NCBI GenBank assembly: GCA_903865745.1
Contig: CAIPKV010000079.1
Coordinates: forward strand, 1-64,000
DNA length: 64,000 nt
Reading direction: 5' to 3'
From: an uncultured Verrucomicrobia subdivision 3 bacterium
GTDB taxonomy: Bacteria > Verrucomicrobiota > Verrucomicrobiia > Limisphaerales > UBA11358
Notes under the pieces: model-generated
Told to the model about the DNA's origin: nothing
Database searches by the model: none
The model's input: only the letters and a program-made list of their open reading frames with translations
Shown: in pieces, positions 16,438-22,891 of the stretch
How the letters are laid out: every line of letters starts with the position of its first letter
How positions within the stretch are numbered: the stretch's first letter is position 1
Program-made: the position numbers and the translations under genes

Positions 16438-16441
16438 ATTT

Positions 16442-17074
16442 ATGTTGAAACGAAATGGAGAAGATTGCGAACACCCGGTGCCGAATTATCCCGGCCTGCT
16501 GACGGCGAGCGAATTCAAAGCCTACAATGTGGCCGTCCCTTTGGTGGCGGAGGAGGTGCGCCTGTTCAACGAAAGAGCAACCACGCTGTCCGAGATTGAA
16601 AAGCAAAGCCCCGGAATTGCGGAACAAGTTACTTCACAAATTGCGCGTGATTTGCCGTCGCTCACAGTTTTGGGCAAGCCGGAGAGCGAATGGAAAATCA
16701 GGCACGTTCTGTTTAAGTCCTCTCGGAGCGAGATGCTCTTTTGTTCGCGCGACCATGAGGGCGAACAACAATTTGGCGTCGTTGAGAAGTTTGGTCCCCA
16801 ATCACCCTTCGCCCGTGTTCACGGCGACACGGATTTGCAGATGACGGGCAACAACGCATTTGTCCTGTTGCAAAATTATGTGGAAAGCGAGCGCAGCGTT
16901 CTTCAACTTTTCCGCAAAGACATTGAAGCCACCATTGAAGAAAATCTGTCTGAAAAGTTTCCGAATCAAAATCACAGCCGGGTTGTGCGGGCAATCTCGG
17001 CGCGTTGCGGAAGTCAATTGCCCGTCGAAAGCGAAAAGGAAAAGCCGGCCAAGAGCGTCAAAATTCGGATGTGA
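16442..17074 (+). CDS. Unknown soluble protein in front of trbL
   Basis: A 210-residue protein without signal or membrane segment. The central region (WKIRHVLFKSSRSEMLF, then a Glu/Gly-rich loop) looks alpha/beta. The C-terminal third is helical and ends basic (KSVKIRM). It directly follows the AlpA-type gene and precedes trbL by eight bases, so it is part of the same transcript. I do not recognise the family; a role in transfer is inferred from position. Confidence 0.6.
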   Translation: MLKRNGEDCEHPVPNYPGLLTASEFKAYNVAVPLVAEEVRLFNERATTLSEIEKQSPGIAEQVTSQIARDLPSLTVLGKPESEWKIRHVLFKSSRSEMLFCSRDHEGEQQFGVVEKFGPQSPFARVHGDTDLQMTGNNAFVLLQNYVESERSVLQLFRKDIEATIEENLSEKFPNQNHSRVVRAISARCGSQLPVESEKEKPAKSVKIRM

Positions 17075-17082
17075 GGGGCTTT

Positions 17083-18198
17083 ATGGGCGACTTCAATTCC
17101 ATGTTCCCGAATTTTCTGGCGCAGTGTTTGTCCCTAAAAACGCTCCTTACACCGATTGCCTTTTTGCTCATCACTGGCGGCTTGATTGCCTCGACCATCG
17201 CGCACCATCGCAGCGGTAACGCGCAGCTCCAGGCCATCGGCAAGGTGATCGTCCTCATCATGCTGATAGTTTTTCTGCCGACATGGGGAAATCAAATTGT
17301 GTCCATCGTGGACGACACGGTGAAAAATGTCTTGAAAGTTGATCCGGCGAAAATCCACGACCAGTATCAGGCGGCACTTCAAATAAAAAAATCGAGCGAC
17401 GGAAATACAAGCTGGTGGGATAAACTTGTCAATTTTCCAGCTTCTATGGTCGAATCCCTGATGTCGGTTGCCTTCATCATTTTAGGCTGGCTCGCCAGCA
17501 CGATTGAATGGTGGGCGTATATTTTGCAAAGCGCGATCTTGTTCATCGGCTATGCCCTGTCGCCAATTTTCATTGGTATGCTGGCGTTTCCATCACTGCA
17601 AAACGTCGGGCGTAATTATCTGCTAAATTTACTTGGCATAATGATCTGGCCGCTCGGTTGGGGCGTGGCCGGACTCATCACCCAGGGCATGATTAGTTTT
17701 ATGACTGACCAAAGTTTTTTAAGTTCTCAAAGTGTCGGCGGCGATGTTGGCTATTCGCTGCAAAATCTCATGGGGCTGGCGTTTCTCGGCATCTGGATAA
17801 TTTTTAGCACGATTGCCGCGCCGGTAATAATTCAAAAAGCGATAGCCACGGGAAATTCCGCCGCTTCAAGTTTGTTCAGCGGAGCTTTTTCAGCGGGGCG
17901 GGCGGCAGCAACAACCGGCGCAAGCACATTTGCTGATGGCGGCGCAGCCGGAATCAAAAGCGCCATTGCTGCCGGTGCGCTGGCAACCGCTGCTGCGGGA
18001 GAATCGTTGGCGACATCTTCGATGGGCGAGGGCGGGAATTCGTTGCTCGGTTCGCTGGCGCAAACAAACAACCGGGCGCATGAGCGGGCGCGCGACAAGG
18101 AGGAGCAAAAACCACAATCAGCCTTTCCACCCAATGACCCGACGGGTGATAAAACCGTTGCCGGTTTGCTTGATAAAAGTCGTAATTCCAATGGTTGA
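17083..18198 (+). CDS. trbL: TrbL/VirB6-family polytopic membrane protein
   Basis: A 371-residue protein from the ATG at 17083, preceded by GAGGGG, a good ribosome binding site; a start at 17005 inside the previous gene would add a basic stretch unlike the family. Several membrane helices are clear (LLTPIAFLLITGGLIAS, VIVLIMLIVFLP, AFIILGWLASTIEWWAYILQ, a helix pair around 200-225, and LGIWIIFSTIAAPVII). They are followed by a long Ala/Gly/Ser-rich soluble tail. This is the VirB6/TrbL layout: the central inner-membrane subunit contacting substrate DNA. It is separated from the other secretion genes by about 10 kb. Confidence 0.8.
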   Translation: MGDFNSMFPNFLAQCLSLKTLLTPIAFLLITGGLIASTIAHHRSGNAQLQAIGKVIVLIMLIVFLPTWGNQIVSIVDDTVKNVLKVDPAKIHDQYQAALQIKKSSDGNTSWWDKLVNFPASMVESLMSVAFIILGWLASTIEWWAYILQSAILFIGYALSPIFIGMLAFPSLQNVGRNYLLNLLGIMIWPLGWGVAGLITQGMISFMTDQSFLSSQSVGGDVGYSLQNLMGLAFLGIWIIFSTIAAPVIIQKAIATGNSAASSLFSGAFSAGRAAATTGASTFADGGAAGIKSAIAAGALATAAAGESLATSSMGEGGNSLLGSLAQTNNRAHERARDKEEQKPQSAFPPNDPTGDKTVAGLLDKSRNSNG

Positions 18199-18251
18199 TT
18201 TTTTTCAAAAACAGGTGAAATCGCCCCGCAGTTCTGTTAAAATAAAGGTGC

Positions 18252-18497
18252 ATGGAATTCCTTGTCATCATGGGAATTGGAACACTGGTTGCCATCTGGA
18301 TTGTGGCGAACCTGCCGAAGTCGCGCGGGCTTCACCGTGAGATAGTTTCGTTTGAAGAAAAACCACTCCAGACTCCCGCTTGGAGAAAAGATTTGTCCGA
18401 GTTTTATTCAACGGACGATTTTGATTATTTGAGAAAATTGGAGCGCCATCAAACTGATCCGCACCATTGGCCTTGTCCGTTTCCGCCCCAAGAGTGA
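18252..18497 (+). CDS. Small single-pass membrane protein
   Basis: An 81-residue protein with one N-terminal membrane helix (FLVIMGIGTLVAIWIVANL) and a polar, Pro- and His-rich C-terminal part. AAAGGTG lies just ahead of the ATG. It follows trbL by about 50 bases and may belong to the same transcript. The function is unknown. Confidence 0.6.
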   Translation: MEFLVIMGIGTLVAIWIVANLPKSRGLHREIVSFEEKPLQTPAWRKDLSEFYSTDDFDYLRKLERHQTDPHHWPCPFPPQE

Positions 18498-18512
18498 AAC
18501 GGGCTTTCGATT

Positions 18513-18539
18513 GTCACAAAAACCAGCGGTTTTTGTGAC
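18513..18539. repeat. Perfect 12-bp inverted repeat
   Basis: GTCACAAAAACC (18513-18524) and GGTTTTTGTGAC (18528-18539) are separated by AGC. It sits 15 bases after the stop of the small membrane protein, so it could be a transcript-ending hairpin, although no separate U-tract follows. Alternatively it is one of the series of palindromic sites around the fic gene. Confidence 0.8.
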
Positions 18540-18620
18540 GGGATAAACATGAAGGTGTCGGCCAAATTCATTGGTGTTTTGCAAACCAGCCAGTTCGCCC
18601 TCAATCTCACTCGCGGGTTT

Positions 18621-18685
18621 TGCGGTGAATAATGCACTTATTCACCGCATATTGTGCGGTGAATAGTTGTTGCCATCACCGCACA
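18621..18685. promoter_or_regulatory. Double palindrome upstream of fic (four GCGGTGA half sites)
   Basis: Two perfect inverted repeats follow each other. TGCGGTGAATAA / TTATTCACCGCA lies at 18621-18632 and 18638-18649. TGTGCGGTGA / TCACCGCACA lies at 18653-18662 and 18676-18685. The heptamer GCGGTGA thus appears four times in alternating orientation within 65 bases, ending 20 bases before the fic start. This is the pattern of a cooperative operator. The Fic protein itself carries a C-terminal winged helix that could bind it. Confidence 0.75.
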
Positions 18686-18704
18686 TTAAGCGGAAAATAA
18701 AACC

Positions 18705-19841
18705 GTGAGCTACATCCACGAAAATCCAGATTGGCCGAATTTACGCTGGGATAATGCCAAGCTGTTGCCGTTGCTGGCAGATGTCCGGCATCGGCAAGGC
18801 CGTTTGCTTGGACGGATGGAAGGTCTTGGCTTTCGGCTGCGCGCGGAAGCCAGCCTGACGACGTTGACCGCCGATGTCATCAAGTCGAGTGCGATTGAGG
18901 GGGCGGTGCTGGATGCCGAGCAAGTGCGCTCTTCGATTGCGCGGCGGTTGGGTCTTGATTTTGGCGGCAAGGTGCAGGCCAGCCGTGATGTTGAAGGTGT
19001 GGTTGAAATGATGCTCGACGCCACCCAAAAATACGCCGAGTCGCTGACGGCTGAACGGTTGTTTAGCTGGCACGCCTCGTTGTTTCCGACCGGACGAAGC
19101 GGTATGCGGCGAATCACGGTCGGTGCGTGGCGTCCGGCGAACATCGGCCCGATGCAGGTTGTGTCCGGCCCGATAGGGCGCGAGCGGGTTCACTTTGAAG
19201 CGCCAGCGGCTGACCGGCTGAAGCGTGAGGTGTCGGCTTTTCTTAAATGGTTCGGTGCGGCGAACGGAATTGATCCCGTGCTGAAGGCGGGCATTGCCCA
19301 TTTCTGGTTCGTGACCATCCATCCGTTTGAAGATGGCAACGGACGCATCAGTCGGGCGATAGCGGACATGGCGCTGGCGCGGGCTGAAGGCATGATTGAA
19401 CGGTTTTACAGCATGTCCACGCAGATTGAAGCCGAGAAAAAACAGTATTACTTGAACCTAGAGCGAAGCCAGAAAGGCGGAGTGGACATTACTTCGTGGT
19501 TGGAATGGTTCTTGGGTTGTCTGGGACGTGCCGTCGCGGGTGCGGAAAATGGTCTGGCAAGCGTTCTGCGAAAAGCAAAAACTTGGGAACAAATCAACAG
19601 CCAGTCGCCAGTAAATGAAAGACAGCGCAAGGTGATCAACCGATTGCTGGATGGCTTTGAAGGAAAACTCTCCACGTCCAAATACGCCAAGCTCGCCCAA
19701 TGTTCCGGGGACACGGCCTTGCGCGACATCAACATCTTGCTCGACCAAGGCATCCTCGTCCAAGTCGCGGGCGGAGGCCGGAATACGAGTTACCGTTTGG
19801 TTGAGCCGGAAGATCGGCACAGCCAATCCAGCCAAGATTAA
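18705..19841 (+). CDS. Fic-domain protein with N-terminal inhibitory motif and C-terminal winged helix
   Basis: A 378-residue protein starting at GTG. The Fic core motif HPFEDGNGRISR begins at residue 206 and matches HxFxDGNGRxxR, so the catalytic His and phosphate-binding residues are intact. An inhibitory motif SSAIEG (Ser61, Glu65, Gly66) lies N-terminal, making this a class II, self-inhibited Fic. The N-terminus is of the DUF4172 type. Residues about 305-370 form a winged helix-turn-helix (STSKYAKLAQCSGDTALRDI). Fic enzymes usually AMPylate target proteins. The DNA-binding tail and the palindromes on both sides suggest autoregulation. The substrate is unknown. Confidence 0.9.
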   Translation: MSYIHENPDWPNLRWDNAKLLPLLADVRHRQGRLLGRMEGLGFRLRAEASLTTLTADVIKSSAIEGAVLDAEQVRSSIARRLGLDFGGKVQASRDVEGVVEMMLDATQKYAESLTAERLFSWHASLFPTGRSGMRRITVGAWRPANIGPMQVVSGPIGRERVHFEAPAADRLKREVSAFLKWFGAANGIDPVLKAGIAHFWFVTIHPFEDGNGRISRAIADMALARAEGMIERFYSMSTQIEAEKKQYYLNLERSQKGGVDITSWLEWFLGCLGRAVAGAENGLASVLRKAKTWEQINSQSPVNERQRKVINRLLDGFEGKLSTSKYAKLAQCSGDTALRDINILLDQGILVQVAGGGRNTSYRLVEPEDRHSQSSQD

Positions 19842-19904
19842 ATCGCTCTGCTGATGTGCCGGTTGCTCTCACTGGGGATTGCATTCCTACCCGGACAATA
19901 ATCA

Positions 19905-20027
19905 GGACATTTTGTCCGCAATGGACTGGTAATTTAGTCCTTGCGACACTTCTCACGACAGTTTGTCATGAGCGCCGAAACGCGGCATCAGAGAATCCTG
20001 CCATTCTTCCTGCCAATTGGCAGGAAG
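19905..20027. repeat. Four palindromes between fic and the integrase gene
   Basis: Within the 196-base gap between these convergent genes lie four palindromes. They are GGACA-TTT-TGTCC (19905-19917), GGACT...AGTCC (19923-19940), CTCACGACA-GTT-TGTCATGAG (19952-19972, one mismatch) and CTTCCTGCCAA-TTGGCAGGAAG (20006-20027, perfect). None has a clear U-tract. They could be a bidirectional terminator, recombinase or excisionase binding sites, or operators. Confidence 0.7.
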
Positions 20028-20037
20028 CGGGATTGAG

Positions 20038-21504
20038 TCAGCCGATATTTTGAGACGCGCCTGATAACAATTTAGCCTTCAATGCTTCAATGGTTGAAAC
20101 ACCGACACGTTCTACCAGTTCGTCCACCAATGCCAGCGGCTCGGCCAGTTCCTGTTCAAACACCTCACGTCCCATCGCCGCTTTTGCGCTCTGGAGAAAT
20201 TTTGGCAGCGGGACGATTTGCACCGGCTCATTGGCCTGTCCCCAAAAAACCTCGATTGGATTGCTGGACGCCCACCACGGATAGGAATACGCCGCTTTTG
20301 CTTGAGCCGCTGTTTTGTTGGAATTTGCCGAGGCAACGGTGACTGGCGGGTTTTGTTTGGGCGGTGTCACAACATCCGGGGTTGCGACTTCTCCAAAGAT
20401 GACTTTCAGCGCCATGTTCGCCGAATGTCCATCCCGCAAATGGCCGTAGGTTTGCATCGCCAGCACGCCACCATCTTTATGCCCCAACCACTTTGCCACA
20501 GTTGGAATGTCCACGCCAGACTCGATGCAGCGTGTTGCAAACAGGTGTCGCAGGTCATGGTGAGTCAGGTGAAAAAGCCCCAGCTTCTTGCAGGCGTTTT
20601 TTAATGAGCGGTTGAATTTGCGGACTTTGAGAACCGGATTATCCAGAAATTCCGTTTCCCCGCGCTCTGCCTTCATGCGTTCCAACAATTTCCTCATTTC
20701 GGGAATCATCGGCACACGGCGCATTTCCCAATTCTTCGTTCCGGTGATCGGATCGCCACGAATGATGATTTCGTTTTTCAAAAAGCTGCAATCTCGTCCA
20801 TAAATTTTTGCGGCCTCACTCAAACGCGAACCAACATAAGCAAAGAATTCAATGGCGTCTGCGGAATGTCCGCCCCTGCCGCTGCCATTTCCACGAACGT
20901 GGGATACCAACGCGAGAAACTGATCGGGTTCCGGCAATTGCAGTTCTTTCCGGCGCACTCTGGCACGTTTCACGTCTTTGTCTTTGGCGGGATTATCATA
21001 ACGCGCACCTGAATCAACGGCGATGTCCAGAATCCGCCGGAGAACCGAAAGGGTTCCGTTTGTCACCGTTGGGGAATACCTTTTGCCAAACCGCGAACGC
21101 CATTCGAGACAGTCAAACTTCGTGATGCGCTTCACATCCGTCTGTCCCAAGCCGGGCCAGGTTTTTAGAAGATCAATCGCGGCTCGCTCGTTGTAATTTT
21201 TCGTGTTTTCCTTAATATCAGTGGCGAGTTTTTGGCGTTCTCTGAAAATTCCAAGCGCATCGGCAAACGTCATCTTCCCGACAATCTTCGTTTGCGAAGG
21301 TGCGACGACCCGGTATTCGGAATCCAGCACGTCCGCCAGCCGCAGCTTCGCGACGGAAAGAACATTGGTGTCGAGCGACTTTCGGACGAGTTTGCCGCGC
21401 ACCTTTGCGCGGGCAAAATAAATGCCGGAAGGTTCGTAGCGGACAAGGTTGGCGACCGGGGCTTTGGTCCAGAGACTTTCAGATTCTGAATTTTCAGTTT
21501 TCAT
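20038..21504 (-). CDS. int: Tyrosine recombinase (element integrase)
   Basis: A 488-residue integrase. A SAM-like core-binding domain covers about 75-165, followed by the catalytic domain with Arg227 (GSRLSEA), Lys257 (ITGTKNW), His316-x-x-Arg319 (HHDLRH), His342 (LGHKDG) and nucleophile Tyr353 (QTYGHL). All catalytic positions are present. A C-terminal extension of about 120 residues follows the tyrosine and is unusual in length; it may mediate synapsis or regulation. The gene begins about 110 bases from the tRNA-derived attachment site, so the recombinase almost certainly catalysed that insertion. Confidence 0.95.
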   Translation of the reverse strand: MKTENSESESLWTKAPVANLVRYEPSGIYFARAKVRGKLVRKSLDTNVLSVAKLRLADVLDSEYRVVAPSQTKIVGKMTFADALGIFRERQKLATDIKENTKNYNERAAIDLLKTWPGLGQTDVKRITKFDCLEWRSRFGKRYSPTVTNGTLSVLRRILDIAVDSGARYDNPAKDKDVKRARVRRKELQLPEPDQFLALVSHVRGNGSGRGGHSADAIEFFAYVGSRLSEAAKIYGRDCSFLKNEIIIRGDPITGTKNWEMRRVPMIPEMRKLLERMKAERGETEFLDNPVLKVRKFNRSLKNACKKLGLFHLTHHDLRHLFATRCIESGVDIPTVAKWLGHKDGGVLAMQTYGHLRDGHSANMALKVIFGEVATPDVVTPPKQNPPVTVASANSNKTAAQAKAAYSYPWWASSNPIEVFWGQANEPVQIVPLPKFLQSAKAAMGREVFEQELAEPLALVDELVERVGVSTIEALKAKLLSGASQNIG

Positions 21505-21616
21505 GGAAACAGTATCAGATGGCGGTATCAGATTGGGTGTAACGGAATCATTACAAAGTGAAAACCACCCAATTTTTATTGTGTTTTCTTGCTACCGTTA
21601 TGAAAGGAGGGTAGCC

Positions 21617-21663
21617 GGTTTCCTAAACGTGTTATTCCAGTTCAATTCTGGATGGGGTCACCA
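21617..21663 (+). other. attR: 3' fragment of a tRNA gene, probably tRNA-Arg(CCT)
   Basis: The sequence reads as the 3' portion of a tRNA. There is an anticodon-loop-like TTCCTAA (20-21 kb numbering 21620-21626), a short variable region, and a T arm with stem TCCAG (21636-21640), loop TTCAATT and stem CTGGA (21648-21652). The 3' acceptor strand TGGGGTC, discriminator A and encoded CCA at 21661-21663 follow. A matching 5' acceptor (GACCCCA) is absent upstream, so this is not a whole gene. Such fragments mark the distal end of elements that insert into tRNA genes. The anticodon assignment is tentative because the anticodon stem pairs poorly. Confidence 0.75.
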
Positions 21664-21704
21664 CCTAAAACATTCTCGGTTGGTAACTGCAGCGGCCTGG
21701 TTGT

Positions 21705-22862
21705 TCAATGGCCGCCCGCTTCCAAAATCAAGGTGCCATCGCGCCGCAGCTTCAGCTTACGTCCGCGCCATTCAACGGTGTTGCCGGCGAATGCATTCAG
21801 CCAGATGGCCGCACCCAGCAAATCCTTCACTGGCACGAGCCACGCGGGCGAAACTAGTTTTCGTTCCGGGGTGAACCGGCGTTGCAAACTTTGCGCGACA
21901 ACAATCCGCACCAGCAAAAATAGTATTGCCGTCAGCGGCGCGCAGAATGTTTTTGTCGCCGCAAATGAGACGGTCAACCAGAGCAGTGGCCAGAGCGACG
22001 CATTCGATACGATGCTGAAAAAGTAGGGCAGGGGTTGGCAGACGCGGATGGTGCGCGCCCAGCGGAGTTGATGCGACCAAACCGCCCGCCAGCCGGTCGG
22101 CGCATCCCAACATTCCACGACGATGGGGCAGAGTGCGATGCCGCCGCCGTTTTTAGCGACGCGGTTGCCGAGCTGGTAGTCATCAGCCAGACAGTCGGCG
22201 AGCGTGGCAAAATTACCGATTTCCGCGAGCGCCTGGCGGCGGACAAGAATCGTTGCGCCGAGAGCGAAATCGAACGGCTTGAGCGCGATGGACTGAAGCA
22301 CCTGACTCCAGAAATCAGCGTTGACGGCAACCGCTTCCCAGCGCATCGCGGTCGTGGTCGGATTGGCCAGCCGATAAAAACAGTTCACGAGCGCAATTTT
22401 CTCATCGCGCAAGGGAGCTACAAAGTTCGCCAGAAAATCTGCCGGCACCCGCACATCGGCATCGCAGGCGATGATTAAATCGTGTTGTGCGAGTTTTTCC
22501 AGTTGGGCGAGCTTGGCCACCTTGGCGTTGGCACCAATGAGATTGTGGCAGACCACGAGCCGCGCATTGGGATATTCGGCGAGCAAGTCGCGGACAATTG
22601 CTGAGGCGGGGTCATTTTCGTCGGCCACCCCGAAAAGGATTTCCACTGGACCGGCGTAATTTTGTTGGAGCCAGCTTTGGAGTGATTCGCGGGTGGTGGC
22701 ATCGCAGCCTTTAATCGGCTTGAGAATGGAGACGGCGGGCGCAAAGTTATTATCGCCGATTTTCTGGTGCAAAGGAAACTTGCGCGCCACACGCCATTGC
22801 CAGAGAGCAAGGCCGCAACTCAAGGCGGCCAGCGCGCCAAGGATGACGTTGAGAAAATTCAC
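21705..22862 (-). CDS. GT21-type glycosyltransferase (HpnI / ceramide glucosyltransferase-like)
   Basis: A 385-residue membrane glycosyltransferase with an N-terminal helix (about 3-20), a GT2/GT21 catalytic domain and two or three C-terminal helices. The family residues are present: CDADVRV (Asp134, Asp136), LADDYQLG (Asp227/Asp228) and the QLRWAR motif (Gln265, Arg267, Trp268). Such enzymes transfer a sugar from a nucleotide donor to a lipid: ceramide in eukaryotes, hopanoid or sphingolipid-like acceptors in bacteria. No hopanoid genes lie nearby, so the acceptor is open. It is the first chromosomal gene after the tRNA remnant and ends 42 bases from it. Confidence 0.85.
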   Translation of the reverse strand: MNFLNVILGALAALSCGLALWQWRVARKFPLHQKIGDNNFAPAVSILKPIKGCDATTRESLQSWLQQNYAGPVEILFGVADENDPASAIVRDLLAEYPNARLVVCHNLIGANAKVAKLAQLEKLAQHDLIIACDADVRVPADFLANFVAPLRDEKIALVNCFYRLANPTTTAMRWEAVAVNADFWSQVLQSIALKPFDFALGATILVRRQALAEIGNFATLADCLADDYQLGNRVAKNGGGIALCPIVVECWDAPTGWRAVWSHQLRWARTIRVCQPLPYFFSIVSNASLWPLLWLTVSFAATKTFCAPLTAILFLLVRIVVAQSLQRRFTPERKLVSPAWLVPVKDLLGAAIWLNAFAGNTVEWRGRKLKLRRDGTLILEAGGH

Positions 22863-22891
22863 CGGGCGGAGGTAACCGGATTTTGCGCGTT

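Larger units (their letters stand above)
2..21663. mobile_element. Right-hand part of an integrative conjugative element
   Basis: Conjugation genes (VirB4-, VirB5-, VirB8-, VirB9-, VirB10- and TrbL-like), a giant methylase-helicase, a zeta-like toxin, Xre/AlpA-type regulators and a tyrosine recombinase lie together. They end at a 3' tRNA fragment with CCA at 21661-21663, beyond which the gene content turns to housekeeping and carbohydrate genes. The integrase gene is the last gene before this boundary, the usual layout when an element enters the 3' end of a tRNA gene. The left end, relaxase, coupling protein and VirB11 are not in the window. The element limits are an inference from gene content and the tRNA remnant. 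Confidence 0.85.

Noticed and set aside
18549-18632. 27-codon ORF (MKVSAKFIGVLQTSQ...) ahead of fic
   Set aside because: It is very short, its 3' end is made by the operator palindrome, and there is no ribosome binding site; it could be a leader peptide but I cannot support it.
21575-21663. Complete tRNA gene
   Set aside because: No 5' acceptor strand or D arm can be found upstream of the T arm; only the 3' part is present.
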